From Acidobacteriota bacterium (lineage in GTDB: Bacteria > Acidobacteriota > Terriglobia > Acidiferrales > UBA7541): a stretch of 6,200 nt of DNA. Under the pieces are notes generated by a model. It was not told where the DNA came from and made no database searches. It was given only the letters and a program-made list of their open reading frames with translations. Below are positions 1-6,200 of this stretch, in pieces (position 1 is the stretch's first letter; each line of letters starts with the position of its first letter). Position numbers and translations under genes: made by a program. The DNA lies in the NCBI GenBank assembly GCA_003153585.1, contig PLZZ01000130.1, forward strand, positions 24,043 through 30,242, read 5' to 3'.

Positions 1-1613
<1,613 letters not shown>

Positions 1614-1641
1614 TCTTTCGGCCGCGCGAGCCTGAGCGTAA

Positions 1642-2094
1642 ATGCTACCTGAAGCCATCGAACTGCAAGTGGTGACGCCCGAGCGGCACGTCCTGAGCGA
1701 GAACGTGCAATCGCTGGAAATGCCGGCAAAAGACGGCTACCTGGGCGTCCTGCCGGGGCACGCCCCGCTGATTACGTTGCTAGGCGTGGGCACGCTGACG
1801 TATCACAAAGGCGCGGAGACGCGTTACCTGACGGTGATGAATGGATTCGCTGAAGTTTTGCCCGACCGCGTGATCGTGTTGGCCGAGCTTTCCGAACGCG
1901 CCGAGGAAATTGACGTGGCGAGGTCTCGGGCCGCGCTTGAACGGGCACAAGCAGAAGCGGCAAAGCCCGGGACGCAGGAAGCCGAATCGAGTGAAGCCGA
2001 GGCAAAAGTTGAACGGGCTACAGCGCGGCTGCAGACAGCTTCGAAAGGCGGCGGTTCGGGGTCGCCGCAGGATTCACGCCGTTCCACGCACTAA
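1642..2094 (+). CDS. atpC: F1F0 ATP synthase epsilon subunit with extended low-complexity C-terminus
   Basis: Epsilon joins gamma in the rotor and can inhibit ATP hydrolysis through its C-terminal helices. Residues 1 to about 86 form the N-terminal beta-sandwich, recognised by MPAKDGYLGVLPGHAPLIT (27-45) and FAEVLPDRVIVLAE (69-82). Residues about 87-134 are the helical hairpin (EEIDVARSRAALERAQ, then a Pro/Gly-containing turn, then EAEAKVERATARLQ). At 150 residues it is somewhat longer than the usual 130-140. The extra is mostly a hydrophilic tail from about 135, GGGSGSPQDSRRSTH, which I do not recognise as part of the family. An in-frame TGA at 1633-1635 fixes the start at ATG 1642 or later. 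The Shine-Dalgarno is weak (GAG at 1634-1636), so translation may be coupled to atpD, whose stop is 28 nt upstream. No clear terminator follows the gene. Confidence 0.96.
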   Translation: MLPEAIELQVVTPERHVLSENVQSLEMPAKDGYLGVLPGHAPLITLLGVGTLTYHKGAETRYLTVMNGFAEVLPDRVIVLAELSERAEEIDVARSRAALERAQAEAAKPGTQEAESSEAEAKVERATARLQTASKGGGSGSPQDSRRSTH

Positions 2095-2180
2095 CTGCTG
2101 TGGGAGTAATGGGTTAGCACAAGTCGGCATCCGCTTGTTCCTGCCAGCATCAAATATAGGTAGCATACAGAAGGACCTGA

Positions 2181-2435
2181 ATGGCTGAAATCACTGTGTA
2201 TTCGACATGCTGGTGCTGCGATTGCAGGCGCGCGAAACAGTTCCTTCGCGAGCGAAAGATACCTTTTCGCGAGGTAAATATTGATGAGTCGCCTGACGCG
2301 GAAGAGATCGTGCTGCGCGCGAACAATGGCAAGCGCAAAGTTCCCACGTTGGAAGTCGATGGGCGCTTTTTCGCATGCAGCCCGTTCGACCCCTACTTAC
2401 TTGCTGAAGAACTGAAGATTCCGCTGAACAAGTAG
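2181..2435 (+). CDS. Glutaredoxin-like thiol-disulfide oxidoreductase with CCDC active site
   Basis: This small 84-residue cytosolic protein has a thioredoxin fold of the glutaredoxin/NrdH/mycoredoxin type and probably reduces disulfides or mixed disulfides on partner proteins. The opening ITVYSTCWCCDC is a first beta strand followed by the redox motif C12-C13-D14-C15. RRAKQFLRERKIPFREVNIDE gives helix 1 and strand 2, and KVPTLEVDG holds the cis-proline at P55. Unlike the usual CPYC or CGYC, the motif has a cysteine inside it (C13) and another two before it (C10). C66 follows in the C-terminal part. The end, FDPYLLAEELKI, is the expected last helix. A good Shine-Dalgarno (AAGGA, 2171-2175, 5 nt spacing) supports ATG 2181. 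It lies 86 nt after atpC with only weak promoter-like sequence between, so it may be read through from the atp operon. Which partner it serves cannot be told; I give no gene symbol. Confidence 0.88.
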   Translation: MAEITVYSTCWCCDCRRAKQFLRERKIPFREVNIDESPDAEEIVLRANNGKRKVPTLEVDGRFFACSPFDPYLLAEELKIPLNK

Positions 2436-2439
2436 CAGA

Positions 2440-3612
2440 TTAAGCCAGGCCTGCGCCGCGCGTCATTACACCTGCGACGCGCAAATCCGGTGTGAGAACC
2501 ACCAAGTCCGCGTCGGCGCCTATCGCGATGATTCCTTTTTTTCCCGCAAGGCCGAGGCGACGAGCGGGCAGAATTGTGGCCATTCGCAGCGCGTCGATGA
2601 GAGGCACGCCGAGAGACACAATGTATCGCAGCGCGCGATCGAGAGTCAGAGTGCTGCCGGCGAGTTTTCCTTCCGAGTTCCGGCAAACGCCGTCCTTCAC
2701 GGTTACTTCGAAATTTCCGAGACGAAAATTTCCGTCGGGCATTCCGGTGGCCGCCGTTCCATCACTTGCGAGGAGTACGGTGTCGAAACCTTTTGTGCCC
2801 AGCAGAACCTGGATAGCAGGGCCGGCGACGTGAATGCCGTCGGCGATGATTTCAGCGGTGACATCGGGCTCGGTAAGGACAGCGCCAATCACGCCTGGAT
2901 CGCGGTGCGAGAACGGGCGCATGGCGTTGTAGAAATGCACGGCATGGCGCGCTCCGGCTTGGATAGCGGCGCGAGCCTGTTCGTAATCCGCGTCGGTGTG
3001 GCCGATAGCGGCCACGATCCCATTTGTAACTGCGGCGCGGATCAAATCCAGGGCACCGGGGATTTCGGGAGCAACGGTGAGGATACGGATCAAGCCGTCC
3101 GAGGCGGCGCGAAATTTATCCAGGATTTCTATGGACGGCCGCGTGATGCTATCGGATGGATGGACTCCCCGGCGAGTTTTTGAAATAAACGGGCCCTCCA
3201 GGTGGATGCCCAAGATTTCCGCGGCCAAGCCGGTATTTTCCTGGTGCTCGTGAGACCGGATGAATTGAGCGATTCCCTCAAGGCTCTTGCATGTTTCGTC
3301 GACCGGAGCGGTAACGGTTGTCGCGAGGATCGACGTGGTGCCATGGCGCGCAACGGTGGAGGTGATGCAGTCAAGCGCGGCAGGAGTCGCTTCCATTACA
3401 TCATGGCCGCCAGCGCCGTGGATATGCACGTCAACAAAGCCGGGAACGACGGTCATGCCGGAAGCGACGTAATCCACGGCGCCTTCTGGGATTTTCACTT
3501 CGTCGCGATGACCGATTGCGGTGATGCGGCCGCCTTCAACGAGAATAACGGCGTCGAGAAGCTCCTCCTGCGGAGTGAGGATGCGGCTCGCATAAATAGC
3601 GGTGACGGGCAT
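2440..3612 (-). CDS. nagA: N-acetylglucosamine-6-phosphate deacetylase
   Basis: This cytoplasmic amidohydrolase-fold enzyme removes acetate from GlcNAc-6-P to give glucosamine-6-P (EC 3.5.1.25), used in amino-sugar catabolism and cell-wall recycling. Its 390 residues match the family. Visible sites are PGFVDVHIHGAGG (57-69) with metal ligands H63 and H65, HLEGPF with E139, AAIGHTDA with H204, VHFYNAM with H226 and the N229-A230-M231 substrate loop, ADGIHV with H261, and LASDGTA with the catalytic D284. The HxH motif is present, as in the Bacillus/mycobacterial two-metal type; E. coli NagA has Gln and Asn there. An in-frame TAG at 3616-3618 means the start cannot lie upstream of ATG 3612. The Shine-Dalgarno is weak (AGG in the preceding bases). 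It converges on the glutaredoxin gene with a 4-nt gap. No nagB, nagK, transporter or GntR-type regulator is in view, so its pathway context is not visible here. Confidence 0.96.
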   Translation of the reverse strand: MPVTAIYASRILTPQEELLDAVILVEGGRITAIGHRDEVKIPEGAVDYVASGMTVVPGFVDVHIHGAGGHDVMEATPAALDCITSTVARHGTTSILATTVTAPVDETCKSLEGIAQFIRSHEHQENTGLAAEILGIHLEGPFISKTRRGVHPSDSITRPSIEILDKFRAASDGLIRILTVAPEIPGALDLIRAAVTNGIVAAIGHTDADYEQARAAIQAGARHAVHFYNAMRPFSHRDPGVIGAVLTEPDVTAEIIADGIHVAGPAIQVLLGTKGFDTVLLASDGTAATGMPDGNFRLGNFEVTVKDGVCRNSEGKLAGSTLTLDRALRYIVSLGVPLIDALRMATILPARRLGLAGKKGIIAIGADADLVVLTPDLRVAGVMTRGAGLA

Positions 3613-3659
3613 AGCCTAAGAATCGTACTCGAACTCCGCGGCAAAGACACAGGCGAACC

Positions 3660-3687
3660 TTGCATCATTTTCCTTCTCCGCTACAAT
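3660..3687 (+). promoter_or_regulatory. Sigma70-like promoter for the small basic protein gene
   Basis: The -35 element is TTGCAT (3660-3665), followed by a 16-nt spacer and -10 TACAAT (3682-3687), five of six bases matching TATAAT. Transcription would start near 3694 and leave a leader of about 25 nt with the Shine-Dalgarno inside it. The position, between divergent genes and just before a well-formed ribosome site, makes this the most convincing promoter in the window. It is predicted from sequence only. Confidence 0.6.
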
Positions 3688-3706
3688 CAGATGTCGCCTA
3701 TTTCCC

Positions 3707-3712
3707 GGAGGG
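3707..3712 (+). promoter_or_regulatory. Strong Shine-Dalgarno site of the small basic protein
   Basis: GGAGGG lies 6 nt before ATG 3719 and is the best ribosome binding site in the window. An in-frame TGA at 3716-3718 touches the ATG directly, so the start codon is fixed by the sequence and no longer upstream form is possible. Confidence 0.8.
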
Positions 3713-3718
3713 TATTGA

Positions 3719-3889
3719 ATGGCAAATGAAAAGCGGTATGTAGCACAGAAGCGGGAACGTCGCCGCCGGAAAGTCGCAAAGAAGAAGGTTCAACTGTACG
3801 AACAAGGAAAACTGAAGCACGATCAGCTTTCAGCACTTGCCAAGAAGTTCCTGACGCGCAAACAGCGCGCTCTGAAGAAATCGGAATAA
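3719..3889 (+). CDS. Small, very basic protein of unknown function (56 aa)
   Basis: The ORF encodes 56 residues, beginning MANEKRYVAQKRERRRRKVA and ending TRKQRALKKSE. I count 13 Lys and 8 Arg against 4 Glu and 1 Asp, a net charge near +16. There is no Cys, Trp or Pro, no signal peptide and no membrane segment. The body looks helical: an RRRRK cluster at 14-18, KKK at 21-23, and an amphipathic stretch LYEQGKLKHDQLSALAKKFL (26-45). Such a protein would probably bind RNA, DNA or the ribosome, but this is inference from charge alone, and I do not recognise the family. Evidence that it is a real gene: promoter at 3660-3687, strong Shine-Dalgarno, a fixed start, and a terminator whose A-run begins in the stop codon TAA (3887-3889). 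The unit is monocistronic and divergent from nagA. Codon use is ordinary for the window. Confidence 0.8.
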   Translation: MANEKRYVAQKRERRRRKVAKKKVQLYEQGKLKHDQLSALAKKFLTRKQRALKKSE

Positions 3890-3919
3890 AAAAGGGGGCG
3901 TCCCAGGACGCCCCCTTTT
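3888..3919. terminator. Strong intrinsic terminator, probably bidirectional
   Basis: The perfect inverted repeat GGGGGCGTCC (3894-3903) / GGACGCCCCC (3906-3915) is flanked by A-run 3888-3893 and T-run 3916-3919. The A and T runs can extend the stem to about 14 bp. The innermost C-G pair must open to give a CCAG tetraloop. On the plus strand four T follow the stem, ending the small basic gene. On the minus strand six T follow it, ending the coiled-coil gene whose stop is at 3961. This fits a shared terminator between convergent genes. Confidence 0.9.
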
Positions 3920-3960
3920 GTCGTACCGCTCGCTCCCGCTCGTGCGCGAGTTTCGCTGCC

Positions 3961-4809
3961 TTAGTTACCGCCGGAAACTGCCTGCGCGTGTGCCTGTGAA
4001 ACTTTCGGAACGCTCAAGTATCCAGTGATCTTGTCTTTGCCAACCTGGTTCACGACAAACTCAAGCGGAGCGCGCGCGCCATTTTCGAAGAAATAGAGCG
4101 GCTCGTTAGCCGAGAGGCCCTTCTTTTCGTGGCGTTGGTCGTCGACAAAGATGGTCACGGTGTACTGGCTCTTCTTGATATTGGTCCCGTGGAGTTCAAC
4201 CATCAAATTGCCGACTTTCTCGCGATCGTTTTTCTTTTCGATGCTGAACTCGTAATAATCGCGTTCACCGAGACGGCGTAGTTCTTCCACTTCGTCGTGG
4301 TTTTTCGCGATCAGGGTGCCGAATTCGCCGCGAGTCATTTGAAGGCTGTTCTTTTCGTTGTCGAGATCAGATCGCACGCCATTGACGTCCGTGCCGAGCT
4401 TGTTGACATCGTCCACGCTGGCCTTGGTGGCCAATTGGGCGCTGGTCTGATTTTGCAGATCCGACAACTCTTTCGCGTCTTCTTCCTTGATCTTCTTGGC
4501 TTGGAGGCGGGCCTTGCCAAGTTCGCCTTCGGTCAATTTCATTTTGTCGGTCACGACGCTGAGCTCGCCCTGAAGCTGCGCGTTGGTGTCCTCAGCCTTG
4601 GCCAAACGCTGATCGAGAACCTCTTCGTTTTTCTTAAACTGTTCGCTCTGGGCGGCTAAATTTTGCTCGAGGTCTTTCGAGCGCGTGGAGGCGGTCCAGC
4701 CCGCGCCTAGCGCCACCAGAGATACGACGGCCAGAGCGACGACCACGATGCCGACCCAGCGGGGTGCGGAGGCGTCCTCTGTAATGAAATCCTGCCTTTG
4801 CTCGCTCAT
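3961..4809 (-). CDS. Single-pass membrane-anchored coiled-coil protein of unknown function
   Basis: This 282-residue protein has three parts. Residues 1-17 are a short hydrophilic N-terminus (MSEQRQDFITEDASAPR). Residues 18 to about 38 (W18 to W38, core IVVVALAVVSLVALGAG) are one hydrophobic helix, most likely an uncleaved membrane anchor. From about 44 to 180 there is a charged, heptad-like helix rich in Glu, Lys, Gln and Leu and almost free of Pro, expected to form a long coiled coil. Residues about 184-270 look like a beta-rich globular domain (YYEFSIEKKN, VGNLMVELHGTN, QYTVTIFVDDQ, ITGYLSVPKV). The positive residues after the helix do not settle topology; the coiled coil and C-domain could be periplasmic or cytoplasmic. 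ATG 4809 has a good Shine-Dalgarno (AGGAG, complement of 4816-4820, 6 nt spacing). It lies 258 nt downstream of htpX, with a candidate promoter of its own and the shared terminator at 3888-3919. I do not recognise the family. Confidence 0.85.
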   Translation of the reverse strand: MSEQRQDFITEDASAPRWVGIVVVALAVVSLVALGAGWTASTRSKDLEQNLAAQSEQFKKNEEVLDQRLAKAEDTNAQLQGELSVVTDKMKLTEGELGKARLQAKKIKEEDAKELSDLQNQTSAQLATKASVDDVNKLGTDVNGVRSDLDNEKNSLQMTRGEFGTLIAKNHDEVEELRRLGERDYYEFSIEKKNDREKVGNLMVELHGTNIKKSQYTVTIFVDDQRHEKKGLSANEPLYFFENGARAPLEFVVNQVGKDKITGYLSVPKVSQAHAQAVSGGN

Positions 4810-4902
4810 TGCTTTCTCCTGTGTGAATCACGTGCAGGCTCGGTAGGAGCAAGCGCAGAACCAAAGTGGCACGCGGCCAGCGAGCGGTCTAAGCGACTGA
4901 TT

Positions 4903-4930
4903 TATATAGGCTTGACTTGCTTTAGAGCAA
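4903..4930 (-). promoter_or_regulatory. Candidate promoter of the coiled-coil gene
   Basis: Read on the minus strand: -35 TTGCTC (complement of 4925-4930), 16-nt spacer, -10 TATATA (complement of 4903-4908). TATAAA, two bases further on, would give an 18-nt spacer. The -35 box lies inside the inverted repeat 4916-4931, which would suit repressor control. The -35 match is partial, so this is a candidate only. Confidence 0.4.
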
Positions 4931-4931
4931 G
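4916..4931. repeat. Inverted repeat overlapping the candidate -35 box
   Basis: CTTGCT (4916-4921), 4-nt spacer TTAG, AGCAAG (4926-4931), perfect 6-bp arms. It covers the -35 box of the candidate promoter for the coiled-coil gene, so it could be an operator. Arms this short can also occur by chance. Confidence 0.35.
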
Positions 4932-4938
4932 ACCTGAG

Positions 4939-4954
4939 AGCGTCGGGCGACGCT
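4939..4954. repeat. GC-rich inverted repeat upstream of the coiled-coil gene promoter
   Basis: AGCGTCG (4939-4945), GG, CGACGCT (4948-4954), perfect 7-bp arms. No T-run follows on either strand, so it is not a classical terminator. It could be a protein-binding site or a 3' hairpin that ends or protects the htpX transcript. Confidence 0.4.
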
Positions 4955-5017
4955 AGTACCTGCAATTTTTACGTCATTTTAAATATTTCTGCGTGGTGGA
5001 GAATTCGTGGCACTACG

Positions 5018-5034
5018 CGAATACTTTCTATTCG
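5018..5034. repeat. Inverted repeat just downstream of htpX
   Basis: CGAATA (5018-5023), loop CTTTC, TATTCG (5029-5034), perfect 6-bp arms, about 34 nt past the htpX stop. A TTTT run follows only on the plus strand, where no gene ends, so as an htpX terminator it points the wrong way. It may be a weak 3' stabilising hairpin or chance. Confidence 0.3.
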
Positions 5035-5067
5035 TTTTCTCCTGATATTACAGCGCAGCGCGATCGC

Positions 5068-5922
5068 CTAGCGGGTGATGGTCATGTTCCGCAACTCGGC
5101 GATGCGGTCCGCAAGCGGCGGGTGCGTGCTGAAAAGCCCCGAAAGGAATTGCCTGGGCGCGAGCGGCGCGACGATACAGAGCGCTGCGGTGGATGGCGGA
5201 ATGTTCGACGGGATTCTCTGATTGTAAGCGCCTAGCTTTTCGAGGGCGCTGATTAGGCCGTACTGTTGCCCGATCATCTTCACCCCGGAAGCGTCGGCCT
5301 GATATTCGCGCTGGCGAGAGATTCCGAGTTGGAGCAATAGAGCGGCGACGGGCGCGAGAATCAGCATCAAGAGCGCAGTGAGCCCTCCGCCTTCGCGATT
5401 GCTGTCGCGTCCGCCCCATCCGCCCAAGATTAGTCCCCAGCGGCCCATGTGGCCAATCCACATAATCGCGCCGGCAAGTGTGGCGGCAATGGAAGAGGTG
5501 AGGATGTCGTAATTGCGGACGTGCGATAGTTCGTGAGCGATGACGCCTTCCAGTTCGTCGTCATTCATGAGTTCGAGCAGGCCCTGGGTGACGGCAACCG
5601 AAGCGTGACTTGGGTTGCGGCCGGTAGCGAATGCGTTGGGGGCCGGCTGCGGAATCAGATACAACTTTGGCATGGGCAAATTCGCTTTCGCGGCGAGGCG
5701 CTCCATGACGGCGTATAGACGCGGCGCCTCTTCTCTGCTGATCGGCTTCGCGCCGCTGGACGCGAGCGCGATTTTATCGGAAAAGAAATAGGCGGTGCCG
5801 TTCATGAGGACAGCGACGACGAGAGCTATCGTGATGCCGCGCTCGCCACCGAAGGATGCGCCTATAAAAAGCAGAAGTAGGGTTAAGGCCGTGAGGAGGA
5901 AGGTGGTTTTTAGAGTTTTCAT
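5068..5922 (-). CDS. htpX: HtpX-type membrane zinc metalloprotease (M48 family)
   Basis: This inner-membrane protease, active site facing the cytoplasm, degrades damaged membrane proteins, often alongside FtsH. Its 284 residues match the family. The zinc site is HELSH (H130, E131, H134) with the third ligand E206 in SRQREYQAD (202-210). NAFATGRNPSHASVAVTQGL (96-115) is the typical substrate-strand region, and FSTHPPLADRIAEL (264-277) is the typical C-terminal signature. Hydrophobic segments lie at about 6-22, 28-47, 141-165 and 181-200, and the glycine-rich linker GGWGGRDSNREGGG (167-180) lies between the last two, as usual. ATG 5922 is preceded by AAAGG (complement of 5932-5936) at 9 nt. It begins 29 nt after the clpB stop on the same strand, so the two are probably cotranscribed and may share heat or envelope-stress control. 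I saw no CIRCE element, but the operon's promoter would lie outside the window. Confidence 0.95.
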   Translation of the reverse strand: MKTLKTTFLLTALTLLLLFIGASFGGERGITIALVVAVLMNGTAYFFSDKIALASSGAKPISREEAPRLYAVMERLAAKANLPMPKLYLIPQPAPNAFATGRNPSHASVAVTQGLLELMNDDELEGVIAHELSHVRNYDILTSSIAATLAGAIMWIGHMGRWGLILGGWGGRDSNREGGGLTALLMLILAPVAALLLQLGISRQREYQADASGVKMIGQQYGLISALEKLGAYNQRIPSNIPPSTAALCIVAPLAPRQFLSGLFSTHPPLADRIAELRNMTITR

Positions 5923-5951
5923 GGAATTCAGCCTTTGCGCCGCACTTCAGT

Positions 5952-6200
5952 TCAGGCAGCGCCTGCTTTCATAACACCACGCGTGATCTTCATTTCGCCA
6001 GTCTTGGAATCCGCGTCAACAAGCACCTGGTCACCGGGATGAATTTCACCATCCAGGAGTTTCAGCGCCAGAGGATCCTGAATCAGACGCTGTATAGCGC
6101 GTTTCATGGGACGCGCGCCGTAGGCCGGGTCGTAGCCTTCGCGGAAGAGCAAGGCTTTAGCCGCCGGAGTCAGCTGAATGGTCAGCTGGCGCTCGGCGAG
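5952..6200 (-). CDS. clpB: ClpB-type AAA+ disaggregase, C-terminal end (partial)
   Basis: The frame is open to the window edge and gives the last 82 residues plus TGA (5952-5954) of a large Hsp100 ATPase that, with DnaK, pulls proteins out of aggregates in the cytosol. The visible part begins LAERQLTIQLTPAAKALLFR, followed by EGYDPAYGARPMKRAIQR, the sensor-2 region of the second AAA+ domain with the GAR arginine that contacts nucleotide. QDPLALKLLDGEIHPGD and VLVDAD follow, as in the small D2 subdomain of ClpB. I see no sign of damage. ClpC and ClpA share the GYDPxxGARP motif, but the QDPLA-LLDGE-GD-VLVD ending points to ClpB. The first in-frame TTG inside the window (6150-6152) is internal, not a start. 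It is followed after 29 nt by htpX. Confidence 0.92.
   Translation of the reverse strand, partial: LAERQLTIQLTPAAKALLFREGYDPAYGARPMKRAIQRLIQDPLALKLLDGEIHPGDQVLVDADSKTGEMKITRGVMKAGAA

Larger units (their letters stand above)
4810..5067. other. Intergenic region between htpX and the coiled-coil gene
   Basis: These 258 nt hold no ORF I believe. They contain an AT-rich patch (about 4961-4988, with runs TTTTT and TTTTAAATATTT), three short perfect inverted repeats (4916-4931, 4939-4954, 5018-5034), and a minus-strand promoter candidate at 4903-4930. The leader of the coiled-coil mRNA would be about 85 nt. There is no hairpin with a T-run on the minus strand after htpX, so where the htpX transcript ends is not clear. 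Confidence 0.6.

Noticed and set aside
2091..2117. CTAAC / GTTAG inverted repeat after atpC as an atp operon terminator
   Set aside because: The arms are only 5 bp with a 17-nt loop and no T-run follows.
2135..2166. Possible promoter before the glutaredoxin-like gene (TTGTTC at 2135-2140 with TATAGG at 2155 or TAGCAT at 2161)
   Set aside because: The spacers would be 14 or 20 nt, both poor, and the -10 matches are weak. Read-through from atpC is as likely, so I do not list it as a feature.
3202..3729. Plus-strand open frame of 175 codons across the 5' part of nagA
   Set aside because: It is antisense to a well-supported nagA, runs through the promoter and start of the small basic gene in another frame, and has no family features.
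4912..5040. Plus-strand small RNA from TTGACT (4912-4917) to the hairpin and TTTT at 5018-5038
   Set aside because: No acceptable -10 lies 16-18 nt after TTGACT, and the terminal stem is only 6 bp and AT-rich. Not supported without expression data.
4993..5235. Plus-strand open frame of 80 codons starting in the htpX downstream region
   Set aside because: More than half is antisense to htpX, there is no good ribosome site, and the composition is that of an antisense shadow.
6150..6152. TTG as the start of a separate 66-residue protein
   Set aside because: The frame stays open to the window edge and the upstream residues continue the ClpB C-terminal domain, so the TTG is an internal Leu codon.

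Overview
The window is bacterial chromosomal DNA, gene-dense and moderately GC-rich. It reads as a stretch of core genome: I see no mobile element, tRNA, rRNA or CRISPR array. The protein set fits a Gram-negative-type soil or environmental bacterium: F1 ATP synthase in gamma-beta-epsilon order, NagA with an HxH metal site, HtpX, and ClpB. Acidobacteriota is my best guess from the general look of the proteins, but no marker in the window proves it.

Region by region. Positions 1-2094 (+) are the end of the F-type ATP synthase operon: the last 39 residues of AtpG, complete AtpD, and complete AtpC with an unusual low-complexity tail. A small glutaredoxin-like protein with a CCDC active site follows on the same strand (2181-2435). 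Its stop lies only 4 nt from the stop of a convergent nagA (2440-3612, -). Divergent from nagA is a compact, self-contained transcription unit. It has a sigma70-like promoter (3660-3687), a strong Shine-Dalgarno (3707-3712), a 56-residue very basic ORF (3719-3889, +) and a strong hairpin terminator (3888-3919). The terminator has T-runs on both strands and probably also serves the gene converging from the right.

The right half is entirely on the minus strand. In transcription order it holds the C-terminal end of a ClpB-type disaggregase (6200-5952), then htpX (5922-5068) after a 29-nt gap. A 258-nt intergenic region with three small inverted repeats and a candidate promoter comes next. Last is a single-pass membrane coiled-coil protein of unknown function (4809-3961). 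ClpB and HtpX both handle damaged protein, ClpB in the cytosol and HtpX in the inner membrane, so they look like a short proteostasis operon. The coiled-coil protein may be independently transcribed.

I did not find a clear new multi-gene system. The points most worth a second look are the tiny basic protein with its full set of expression signals, the unknown membrane coiled-coil protein, the Cys-rich redox site of the glutaredoxin, and an unusual residue at the adenine pocket of AtpD.
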